A stretch of 33,681 nt of DNA from Acidimicrobiaceae bacterium (lineage in GTDB: Bacteria > Actinomycetota > Acidimicrobiia > Acidimicrobiales > RAAP-2): assembly GCA_003138855.1 (NCBI GenBank), contig PLHF01000135.1, positions 1 to 33,681 of the forward strand, in the 5' to 3' direction. Shown one piece after another: positions 1-7,223 of this stretch. Numbering within the stretch: the stretch's first letter is position 1; each line of letters opens with the position of its first letter. The position numbers were made by a program, and so were the translations under genes. The notes beneath the pieces were generated by a model. The model was not told the origin of the DNA. It made no database searches and saw nothing but the letters and a program-made list of their open reading frames with translations.

Positions 1-454
1 GCATTCTCAATCAGACGGCCGTTGCCGCCGTGGCCGCAGCGCAGAACGGCACGTATGGAGCGGCGGCTGCCGCAGCGGGCCCGATGCGCACCGAGCCGCT
101 CGGGCGCGGCCTCGGGCGGCCGTTCGGAAGTCCGGCCGCGTAGTTCTGCGCCTGTGACCACGCTCACGTAACTCTCTCCAGACCTGCTCATTGAAATTCC
201 CCACCTGAACCCCCTGGTGACCTGAAGGTCCACCACCGAGGGTGGTCCCCTCCTGAGGCTTGTGGTGTCCAAGCCCCAAGCCACGGGATGTCCGGATCCC
301 CGACCCCGTGCGCCTAATCCTGCCCTAGTTTTTGCCCTAGTTCGCTCTGTGGCACCAGGTTCCGGTTGCTTCCGGTTGCTTCCGGCCACACCGACGCTCA
401 TCTGCGGAAACGTCCGGTTCGGGCCACTCCGGCTCCGTCGTTTCCAGTTCCCAG
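1..454. other. non-coding or decayed stretch left of the broken tRNA
   Basis: I recognise no gene here on either strand. The stretch holds a perfect short hairpin (ACCACC at 232-237, GGTGGT at 241-246). It also holds two 10-bp direct repeats of TGCCCTAGTT (321-330 and 333-342) and a 10-bp tandem TCCGGTTGCT (361-370, 371-380, with a further half copy to 385). Such short repeats next to a broken tRNA resemble arm-type sites of tyrosine-recombinase attachment regions. This is inference, since no integrase is visible in the window. Confidence 0.4.
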
Positions 455-497
455 AAGGATTATGAGTCCCCTGCTCTGACCACTGAGCTACTGCCCC
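455..497 (-). pseudogene. 5' half of a tRNA-Met (CAT) gene, truncated after the anticodon stem
   Basis: Reading the minus strand from 497, the acceptor strand GGGGCAG, the D-arm (GCTC / GAGC), and an anticodon stem-loop with CAT in the loop (CTCATAA) are all in order. The 3' anticodon strand TCCTT pairs with GGGGA using two G-U wobbles. After that the sequence no longer forms a variable loop or T-arm. No TTC-containing T-loop and no CTGCCCC acceptor partner occurs further left in the window. The call is a truncated elongator Met (or Ile-CAU type) tRNA. tRNA genes are common integration targets, so this is probably an old att site. Confidence 0.75.
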
Positions 498-875
498 TGG
501 GCTGGTAGTTTGCCTCTCAGGTCGACTCATCCAAAGCAGCCTGCCCTAGTCGCTGCCCAAGTGCTTGGGCAGATTGAGGACCAAAAGTACGTCATTCGCC
601 TTCCGGGATGTCCCAGAAATCATCGGCTGGCCCAGAGACGAGAGCGTATATCCCTGACGGACGCGGGCGGGAGACCAGGCTCTTTCCGCCGACCCAGGCT
701 GCGATTCGACGGAGACACTCGGCGTCGTCGGTTCCCCATACTTGATTCGGGGGTGCTCTGGGCAGGCGATTCCTCAATCCCTTCCTCTTCGGCCTGCAAT
801 GCCTACAACTCTCGTCGAGACCAGCCACCGACAGTGCAGTCGTACGCGTCAGGTCGGATTGGAGATCGGCGTGGG
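498..875. other. gene-less stretch with a perfect palindrome
   Basis: No reading frame on either strand has a recognisable product. The visible structure is a perfect inverted repeat at 553-572 (see its own entry). The stretch lies between the broken tRNA and the 3' end of the helicase pseudogene and may be the remnant of the same accessory element. Confidence 0.4.
553..572. repeat. perfect inverted repeat, 9-bp arms
   Basis: CTGCCCAAG at 553-561 is followed by TG and then CTTGGGCAG at 564-572. This could be a regulator binding site or a small hairpin. It lies on the 3' side of the minus-strand helicase remnant, so it may have served as a terminator stem, but there is no U-tract on that side. 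Confidence 0.5.
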
Positions 876-2030
876 TCAGGGCGTCTTGGTCCTTCGTCCT
901 TGCTTCGGCACGTCAAACCCGAGGGAGGCGTACGCGGTTCGGCGCTCGTGGTGCATACGAGCCAGTACGGGAGCCAGGGTGTCCACGTAGTCGTGGACCT
1001 CGACACTCGTCTTGTCGGCAATGGGGCGAAGCACCCGACCGACGTACTGAACGACACTGCCCTTGGACCTGATCGAAAAGGCCAGGAAGAGGGTGTCGAG
1101 CGGTGGACAGTCGAAGCCCTCGCCGAGCAGGCTCGCCGTCGCCGCCAGGACGAGACCGACATCCCGTTCTGACGGGCGCTCAAGCTGCTCGATAACGGCG
1201 GCTCGGGCCTTCTTCCCCATTTGACCATGAAGAACCAGGGCGTCAACTGCCCGCGCCTCGAGCGTTGCCAAGATGCTATCGAGGTGCTCGGTCCACCGGG
1301 TCAGGACAAGGCAATTCCTACCTGTCCTTGAGGCAACGCCAATGTCCTCGCAGATGGCCGCCGTTCGCGCGTCCTCCTCCACCAGACCCCCGATACGTCG
1401 TCTGAATGTGTTGGTCCTCCTCGGCCGTCTGGTGGTCCGTCTCGTGCACGATCAGATCCAGAGTGTGTATTGCCGCCTCGGCCGGAACAGTCATGGTGTG
1501 GCGCACGGGGCCGTAGTGCATGGCCATCAGCGGCTGAAGCCCATCCCGGCGGTGCGGAGTCGCGGTCAACCCCACCCATCACCGTACGGGGATCTCACGC
1601 ACTGCCCGCTCGAAGGTCACCGCAGGGACATGATGACATTCGTCGACCATCACAAGGCCGTAGCCGGCCGTGAGTTCGGCGACATCATCGCGCCGAGCAA
1701 GGCTCTGGACCATGACCATGACCACGTCCACCACGCCTTTGGTCTTGCTCCGGCCACGACCCAGCTGACGGGTCGGCTGAGGTCGCTGCTCGAGGATGGC
1801 TTGATCGCCGGCTGCGCGATCGTCGACATGGAGGTGCTGCTCAATAGTCGGACGCTGGCAGATTACGAGGCCGTGCTTGTGGAGCGCCGCAGTCTCGACA
1901 GTGCCCCGATCTGGCCCGAGGTGCTCGACATCGCCATCGACCTCCAGCATGCACTCGCCAAGCGCGATCAGTATCGGCTTCCGATCCCCAACCTGAGATC
2001 TCGGCGGCCGCGGGAACTGCGGGTCTGATC
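876..2030 (-). pseudogene. decayed SF2 helicase of the TOTE/AEP-associated type
   Basis: Pieces of one DEAD/DEAH-like SF2 helicase can be read in order on the minus strand. These are a region with GRGRSKTKG (about 1785-1760), motif II as DECHH (about 1640), motif III-like GLTATPHRRDGLQ (about 1570), and the C-terminal helicase domain with LTRWTEHLDS, GEGFDCPPLDTLF and a VQYVGRVLRP stretch (about 1310-1000). The gene is broken by an in-frame TGA at 1579-1581 and a frameshift near 1385-1395. The expected P-loop region (around 1850-1900) is unrecognisable. From memory this layout matches helicases found with archaeo-eukaryotic primase domains in so-called TOTE conflict loci; no primase domain is visible here. 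The upstream limit is approximate. I infer an inactive remnant of a mobile or defence locus. Confidence 0.75.
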
Positions 2031-2455
2031 GTCCTCCACTACGACGCAGACTTCGAGCGGATCGCACCCGTCGGTGGAGCCGAGCAGGAGTGGGTAGCCC
2101 AACGAGGGAGCCTTTGATCGGGTGCCACACCGCCCTGTCGGATCTCGGGGCTACGGGAGTGCCTCACTGGCCCTGCCCCCCATTTGGGTCAGGCCACCCC
2201 GACTGGCGAAGTGCCCCGAGGTGTAGGGAGAGCGCGAGCTCACGCTCTTCGCGCAGTCCGAGAGTATCGTCCACTGGGCAACCTCGACAATGGGTCCGTT
2301 CTCAATCACACGGCCAAGATCCTGAGGTTGTAGTGCGTTCAATGAATCCACGTCCCATGCAGGCAATCTCAAGCTTCCTTCAGGTCTTGGCGAGCCTGCG
2401 ACCTGACGTCGAGCCACCTCCCCGGCCGCCGCTCAGGCGGACACGAATTGCGAGG
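2031..2455. other. stretch without a recognisable gene
   Basis: This lies between the 5' limit of the helicase remnant and the Clp N-domain fragment. Open frames exist on both strands but none gives a protein I recognise. It may contain degraded upstream parts of the helicase or of the Clp-like gene. Confidence 0.35.
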
Positions 2456-2458
2456 CCA

Positions 2459-2578
2459 TGGGAGCGCTTCACCGACCGTGCGCGGCGGGTCCTCATCTTG
2501 GCTCAGGAAGAGGCGCGCCTGCTCAATCACAGCTTCATTGGGACCGAGCACGTCCTGCTCGGCTTGACTCAAGGGGGG
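2459..2578 (+). pseudogene. ClpC N-domain fragment
   Basis: About 40 codons encode a close match to the first Clp_N repeat: ERFTDRARRVLILAQEEARL followed by NHSFIGTEHVLLGL. In full-length ClpC this segment begins almost at the initiator Met and leads into a second repeat and two AAA+ modules. Here the similarity stops after TQGG, and the frame ends at 2686 with unrelated sequence. The frame is open upstream to 2090, so a small stand-alone protein containing a single Clp_N helix bundle cannot be excluded. A broken duplicate of clpC is more likely, because the second repeat is missing and the flanks are not protein-like. Confidence 0.6.
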
Positions 2579-2682
2579 CAGCATCAGGCGGCTCCCACCC
2601 CGCACACGGCGGCGCGTTTGGTCCGCCGGGTACTCGGCGTGTGGGTTCGAAGGTGCCGGATGCGGATGCCCGCGCTGAGCTC

Positions 2683-3138
2683 CTAGCCCGAGGCGGTCTC
2701 TCGGGCAGCAGTCTTCTTTGCCGCAGCCTTCGGCGCAGCGGTCCTCTTTGCCGCAGCCTTCGGCGCAGTGGTCTTCTTTGCCGCAGCCTTCGGCGCAGCG
2801 GTCTTCTTGGCCGCAGCCTTGCGCGGCGCTGTCTTGCGGGCGGCAGCCCTCCGGGCCGCAGACTTGCGTCCCGGTACTCGCTTCGCCGCAACATGCCCGG
2901 CCTTCACGACTCTGTGGGCGAGTTCGTTCGACGCACCCACGAGCTGCTCGGTCATCTTGAAGGCTGAGTCGATGATCTGCTGACGGGGGCCGCCGTCATC
3001 ACCCACGTCAGGGAAGGCCCGGTTCACCGTCTCGACGAAGTCTCGGACGGAGTCAATCGCCGTCTTCTCCGCCCTGGCGACGGAGGTGATGACGCGGTCT
3101 GCACCTTCGTCTTGGTCTCTTCTCGCTGGATCGGCCAT
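2683..3138 (-). CDS. H1/HBHA-like protein with lysine-alanine-proline repeat tail
   Basis: The protein is 151 aa. I chose the ATG at 3138 because AAGGAGG lies just upstream (minus strand); the longer frame has no such site. Residues 1-85 form an acidic to neutral, helix-rich domain containing EKTAIDSVRDFVETVNRAF and IIDSAFKMTEQLVGASNEL. Residues 90-151 are a strongly basic tail built on the unit KKTAAPKAAA. Tails of this kind occur on histone-H1-like nucleoid proteins and on mycobacterial HBHA, where they bind DNA or polyanions. The N-terminal domain is not HU. Function is therefore inferred as nucleoid or polyanion binding, possibly phasin-like at the N-terminus. The gene looks intact although the flanking region is decayed. 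Confidence 0.8.
   Translation of the reverse strand: MADPARRDQDEGADRVITSVARAEKTAIDSVRDFVETVNRAFPDVGDDGGPRQQIIDSAFKMTEQLVGASNELAHRVVKAGHVAAKRVPGRKSAARRAAARKTAPRKAAAKKTAAPKAAAKKTTAPKAAAKRTAAPKAAAKKTAARETASG
2711..2820. repeat. 30-bp tandem repeats coding the basic tail
   Basis: Three nearly identical 30-bp units (2711-2740, 2741-2770, 2771-2800) and a degenerate fourth (2801-2820 recognisable) encode the KKTAAPKAAA-type decapeptides of the H1-like protein. The copies differ at only a few positions, which indicates recent slippage or expansion. Confidence 0.9.
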
Positions 3139-3154
3139 GTAAACCTCCTTGCTG
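3127..3154 (-). promoter_or_regulatory. ribosome binding site deciding the start of the H1-like gene
   Basis: On the minus strand AAGGAGG precedes the ATG at 3138 by five bases. This near-consensus Shine-Dalgarno, unusual for this window, fixes the start and suggests strong expression. Confidence 0.8.
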
Positions 3155-3824
3155 TCTGCCGACCGTAGCGCGGCTCGGTCCACGGTGCTCGTTTGAGCAG
3201 AAGAGGGGTTTTCGGCAGGTTCTCCCGCCACGGCTCGGGGCCTGGGCCAGGTGGGCCCGCCGATGCCGCGGTTTGGGATACTCGAGCGCCAGCCTTGGCT
3301 GAGCATTACAGGACACACGCTCGTCGAGGCTGATTGCCCGGCCAAGAATACGCCGGGCTGTCGATCAGGCCGGCCGCCGGGGTGGCTGCTCACAGCACCC
3401 TGACCAAGCTGATGAGGCAACCTGCATACCCATGTCCAATCGTTCGGTTACACGGACGGTCGGGGGCGACATCTCCTCGAATGCACTGATTCGCCTTGCC
3501 CGAATCCCGAGGAACGCAAGTACCGACGCAACGGAGGTCACGCCGATTCGGCGATCGGCGTGTCGACAGGTCGCCCATGATGCGGGCCCCACACAGCGCC
3601 GGTGATGGCCTCGAAGTGCCTGACTGAGACTTGTGACAGACGCTGCACTGGGCCTTCTTCGGTCTACCGAAACGAAACGTCGCACCGGCCAAGCTCCGCA
3701 CCCTCGCCCAACAGCCCGACGGGTGGCTGGAGCTTCGTGGAGAGCGCGGTCCCGGTCAGATGCCCCGATGGCATCGGGCGTCGTGGTGGCGAAGGCGATG
3801 TGCACGGCGGACCAGGCTGACCCC
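3155..3824. other. stretch without a recognisable gene
   Basis: No frame gives a product I recognise. A minus-strand frame at 3390-3701 includes one CxxC pair but no clear domain, and I treat it as non-coding. The right part lies downstream of the zinc-ribbon gene, and the left part should contain the promoter of the H1-like gene. Confidence 0.4.
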
Positions 3825-3848
3825 CGCGGGCCGCGGCCGCGGCCCGCG
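3825..3848 (-). terminator. 24-bp perfect GC palindrome after the zinc-ribbon gene
   Basis: The sequence from CGCGGGCCGC to GCGGCCCGCG is self-complementary over 24 bases. It can fold as a 10-bp stem with a GGCC loop. It starts 20 bases after the stop of the minus-strand zinc-ribbon gene. There is no U-tract, so it would be a non-canonical terminator; a protein-binding palindrome is the alternative. Confidence 0.45.
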
Positions 3849-3867
3849 ACTGCGATCCGGACCGCTC

Positions 3868-4029
3868 TCAGGAGTGGTGGGGAGGCCGCTCGCTGTTCTG
3901 CCGTTCGGCCCAGCAACGGTCGCAGTCCTCGCAGAAGGGCGCGCCCCCGGAACTGGGGCGTTCGGTGCGTGCGTGGGAGCCCGGATGGCCGCAGAAGACG
4001 CAGTTGGACACCGAGCGGATGATCGCCAT
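3868..4029 (-). CDS. small zinc-ribbon protein, 53 aa
   Basis: This short frame reads MAIIRSVSNCVFCGHPGS and ends with a histidine-containing tail. Cysteines at 10 and 13 (CVFC) and at 33, 36 and 39 (CEDCDRC) make a plausible zinc ribbon. Codon usage is strongly GC-rich at third positions, like the real genes nearby. No clear Shine-Dalgarno precedes the ATG. I do not recognise the family and assign no function. Reasons to accept it are the paired CxxC motifs, the compositional match and a strong hairpin after the stop. It lies just downstream of the glycosyltransferase pseudogene on the same strand. Confidence 0.55.
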   Translation of the reverse strand: MAIIRSVSNCVFCGHPGSHARTERPSSGGAPFCEDCDRCWAERQNSERPPHHS

Positions 4030-4133
4030 GGTCAGAGACTACGGCAGGGCTCCGGGTCGCGACCTGTCCCAAATCCGAAGGACCGTACGGGCACAGGCGC
4101 AGCGCCGGCCAACGCCAACCGCGGTGACGGCAG

Positions 4134-5107
4134 TCAGCAGTCGCCTGTTGGACCCGTGCAGTGGAGATCCAGCCAGATCCGCGCTCCGCCGACGATCTCG
4201 GACGGGCCGAGCGCCTCGGTGAACAGGGCAATGGCCGCGTCGGGATCGACGCCACCGGGGCCGACGATCACGGTCTGGACACCGTAGCGATGATGCAGCG
4301 AACGGACATCCTCGGGGTCGCCGCCGGTCCGACGGACCGCCAGGACGACGAGGATGATCACCATGGGAATGCCCAGATACGCGCCGTTCTCGGCGAGATC
4401 GGGCAGTAATCGATCCCCGAACGACGTCAGCCCCGTTGTCGTGATCCTCTGGTTGAGCGACGGGATGATCGTGCCCAACAGATCCTCGGCATAGGTGGTG
4501 CCGTCCCAGGGTGATCCTGTGTACGGTTCCGGGCCCGCCAGGAAAACAGCGATCGGGTAGACGGCAAACGGTAGGGACACCACGAGCGCCCATGCCATCC
4601 CACGCAGCGCGTGTCGGGCTCGCCGGACGACATCGGTTCGATGGGTCACCGCCACCAGGACGAGCCCGGTGACCGCCAACAGGGCCGAGTCGATCAGGAT
4701 CTCCGGCGACATGAGGAACTTCGCGGCAGCAAGTAGGCCCAGTACGATGCCCCAGCACCGTGCACTCTTCCGAGCAACGGCATCGACACGTTTTGGGCCA
4801 GGTTGAACCCACCGGGAACGTCGAGCCAGTTCGACACCAGGACGTTGTGGCCGTGCAGGATGGCGAAGGAAGTCCAGTCCAAGAACCAGATCGATTGCGC
4901 GGTGTCGTCGCAAGCACACCACGGAACGCTGCCCGCCCCTCCCGGCCACGCCGGGAGGTAGGCCGTGAGTGCGAGGACCCGGTAGAGCACGATGCCGACC
5001 CACAGATGACGGCGTGACGGAGGACCGTTGGGGTCACCGGCACGGAGGTCGGTGTCGTCTTCGACGTCCGATGCCGCATGCTCGGGCGGCCGCCCTCGTG
5101 TGGCCAT
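4134..5107 (-). pseudogene. membrane glycosyltransferase with internal deletions and a frameshift
   Basis: The N-terminal part (ATG at 5107) shows a TM helix followed by CACDDTAQSIWFLDW and a stretch ending NVSMPLLG. This is the typical start of large polytopic actinobacterial glycosyltransferases/mannosyltransferases of about 600 aa. Immediately after MPLLG (about 4769) the frame shifts and the next homologous block is GIVLGLLAAAKFLMSPEIL. In relatives I recall, more than 100 residues with several TM helices lie between these blocks. A second loss is visible where LVVLAVRR runs directly into a C-terminal block (SLHHRYGVQTVIVG). Two internal losses plus a frameshift mean no functional enzyme. 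Family size is from memory. Confidence 0.75.
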
Positions 5108-5171
5108 TGCTCCCTGCTGCTTCAGCTCGCCGGCAATGCGTCCACGGCACTGTGGGAGCTGCGATGAACAG

Positions 5172-5244
5172 CTCCGGGGGAGAGACTCGAACTCTCAACC
5201 TAGCGGTTAACAGCCGCTCGCTCTGCCGATTGAGCTACCCCGGA
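5172..5244 (-). tRNA. tRNA-Asn (GTT)
   Basis: A complete 73-nt cloverleaf can be drawn. It has acceptor TCCGGGG/CCCCGGA with discriminator G, and D-arm GCTC/GAGC. The anticodon arm is AGCGG-CTGTTAA-CCGCT with GTT in the loop. The T-arm is GAGAG-TTCGAGT-CTCTC. CCA is not encoded. It separates the decayed left region from the conserved chromosome. Confidence 0.97.
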
Positions 5245-5370
5245 AGACCTCCCGCCCATGCCTGGATCCGTGCTGGATCCTGGCCCGGCGTGCCAGTGGA
5301 CATTAGCCGCTCGATCACCCCTCCGACTGTCGAAGATGCACGGAGCCTCGCAGCCGGGCACAATGAAGCA

Positions 5371-5754
5371 GTGAAGTTTCGAATCGGCATCGCCATCGCC
5401 TTCTGTGTCGGCTACATCCTGGGGGCCAAAGCCGGCCGTGAGCGCTACCGCTCCATGGTCCGGATCGCTCGGCAAGCCGGGCGATCCGCCCCGGTGACCG
5501 GGACGGTCGAACTTGTCGGGGCCAAGACCAGAGCGGTGGCCACGCTCGGCATCGAACGGCTGAAGGACGCCATCGGCGTCCGCCTGGGGTGGCGGGACGG
5601 AGACGACGCGGCGGACGCCATCGCCACCGACCTGGCTACTGCCCTCAACGGCCGACGGCCACTTCCCTCAGCGGCCGTCGGCACTCGACGGATCGAGCGG
5701 ACACACGATGGGACGAGCCGCCGACGCGGCCTGTCTCACGCTTCTTCGAGGTAG
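5371..5754 (+). CDS. small membrane-anchored protein, YtxH-like
   Basis: The protein is 127 aa from a GTG start ([11 protein letters not shown]). Residues 3-20 form one hydrophobic segment with the pattern [13 protein letters not shown]; a glycine-rich helix followed by K-A-G-R-E-R-Y is typical of YtxH-like and related actinobacterial small membrane proteins. The rest is a basic amphipathic cytoplasmic segment with an Arg-rich tail. Its last 19 bases overlap the 3' end of rpoD on the opposite strand, so the C-terminal residues come from a region constrained by rpoD. Function unknown. A shorter protein is possible but no earlier stop is present. Confidence 0.75.
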   Translation: MKFRIGIAIAFCVGYILGAKAGRERYRSMVRIARQAGRSAPVTGTVELVGAKTRAVATLGIERLKDAIGVRLGWRDGDDAADAIATDLATALNGRRPLPSAAVGTRRIERTHDGTSRRRGLSHASSR

Positions 5755-7223
5755 TCCCGCAGGAGCTGGGCCGACTCCGGGCGACGCAGCTTGGCTAACG
5801 TCTTCGCCTCGATCTGCCTGATCCGCTCGCGGGTCACTCCGAACGCCTTCCCGACCTCTTCGAGAGTCCGGATCTTGCCGTCCTCGAGACCGAAGCGCAG
5901 CCGGACCACATCCTGCTCCCGGGGAGACAAGTGGCCCAGGGCCTCGCGGACCGCATTGTCGAGCATGGTGCGCGCCGCGGCGTCGTCGGGCACCACCGCC
6001 TCGCGGTCCTCGATGAGGTCGGAGAGGCTGAAGTCGTCCTCGTCCCCGATCGGCTGCTCGAGCGAGATCGTGTCCTGGTTGATCCGCTGGATCTCCCGGA
6101 CCCGCTCGATGGTGAAGTCGACCCGGCCCGCCACCTCCTCTGCGCTCGGCTCCCGCCCGAGCTCCTGGAGGAGTTGACGCTGGGCCCAGACCACCTTGTT
6201 GATGGTCTCGACCATGTGGACCGGGATCCGGATCGTCCGGGCCTGATCGGCGATGGCCCGGGTGATCGCCTGGCGGATCCACCACGTGGCGTAGGTGGAG
6301 AACTTGAATCCCTTGGTGTGGTCGAACTTCTCGACCGCCCGCATGAGACCGAGATTGCCCTCTTGGATAAGATCGAGGAAGGCTAGGCCCCGGTTGCGGT
6401 ATCGCTTGGCGATGGAGACCACCAGTCGGAGATTGGCCTCGATGAGGGCCTCCTTGGCCTCCTGGCCACCACGCACCAGCCTCCGGTCCGCGGCGCGCTG
6501 GGCCGTGGATTCCTTGGCCACGCCCGCATCGGCAGCGTCCAGTCGTCGGGCTGCCTCGTTGCCGGCGACGATCCTCTCCGCCAGCTCGACCTCGAGCGCG
6601 GCGTCGAGCAACTTCACCTTGCCGATCTCCTTGAGGTACATGTGCACCGGGTCGGCGGCCGACCCCCGGAAGCCGTCGCCATCGCTGAACCCGTCGCCGC
6701 CTGCCGCCCGCCGCGGGGGGCGCTCCTTCTTCGGCAGAGTCGGGCCGTCCTTCGGCGGCGTGGGCCGGGCTGCGACACGCCCGGCATCCGGGGCGACTGT
6801 GGCACCAGGCCCGCGGCGAGCAGGTGCTCGCGTCGGCTCCAGCGCCACGATACGGGCCGGCGGGGGGCCATCGGCCAGAAGCGGAAACTCGTCGCGCAGC
6901 CGACCGGACAGGTCGGCGGCGGCTGCACCGGTCATCGGCACGATCGTCGTCTCGCCGGTGTCGTAGGTGAACTCGATGCCCGCTTCCTGAATCCCCTGCA
7001 CCACCTCGGAGATGAGGTCGGCGCTCAACTCCACCGAACGCAGCACGGTCATGACGTCGTCCTGGGTCAGGCCGCCCCGCAGTCGTCCCATCTGGATCAG
7101 GGCTTCGAACTGCTCGGACGGGAGCACATCGAGCGGGCCCCCCGCTCCCCTGTCCGACGACGGCGCAGATTCGACGGAAGGATCCGTCACGATCGGCACG
7201 ACGGACGATCCCCGTCGCGCCAT
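5736..7223 (-). CDS. rpoD: primary RNA polymerase sigma factor (sigma-70/SigA)
   Basis: The protein is 495 aa. Region 1.1-like sequence (about residues 35-90, with [12 protein letters not shown]) is followed by a low-complexity Pro/Arg/Ala linker. Region 1.2 is [12 protein letters not shown]. Regions 2.1-2.4 include [18 protein letters not shown] and [14 protein letters not shown], followed by region 3. Region 4 has the helix-turn-helix [20 protein letters not shown] near the C-terminus. This is the housekeeping promoter-recognition subunit of RNA polymerase. The ATG at 7223 overlaps the dnaG stop (TGATG), so it is likely translated by coupling; the frame is open further upstream but that part lies inside dnaG. 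The primase-sigma pairing is the classical macromolecular-synthesis operon without rpsU. Confidence 0.97.
   Translation of the reverse strand: MARRGSSVVPIVTDPSVESAPSSDRGAGGPLDVLPSEQFEALIQMGRLRGGLTQDDVMTVLRSVELSADLISEVVQGIQEAGIEFTYDTGETTIVPMTGAAAADLSGRLRDEFPLLADGPPPARIVALEPTRAPARRGPGATVAPDAGRVAARPTPPKDGPTLPKKERPPRRAAGGDGFSDGDGFRGSAADPVHMYLKEIGKVKLLDAALEVELAERIVAGNEAARRLDAADAGVAKESTAQRAADRRLVRGGQEAKEALIEANLRLVVSIAKRYRNRGLAFLDLIQEGNLGLMRAVEKFDHTKGFKFSTYATWWIRQAITRAIADQARTIRIPVHMVETINKVVWAQRQLLQELGREPSAEEVAGRVDFTIERVREIQRINQDTISLEQPIGDEDDFSLSDLIEDREAVVPDDAAARTMLDNAVREALGHLSPREQDVVRLRFGLEDGKIRTLEEVGKAFGVTRERIRQIEAKTLAKLRRPESAQLLRDYLEEA

Noticed and set aside
455-497. Group I intron in the tRNA anticodon loop
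   Set aside because: No 3' exon (T-arm and acceptor partner CTGCCCC) is found in the next 450 bases and no intron core pairing was evident.
510-1172. Long plus-strand open frame
   Set aside because: It is the complement of the helicase remnant and gives a low-complexity, Arg-rich product without domains.
2711-2820. CRISPR-like repeats
   Set aside because: The units are contiguous 30-bp coding repeats without spacers and encode the basic tail.
3390-3701. Minus-strand frame with a CxxC pair
   Set aside because: Only one CxxC, no further pattern, no ribosome binding site and unlike codon use; not listed as a gene.
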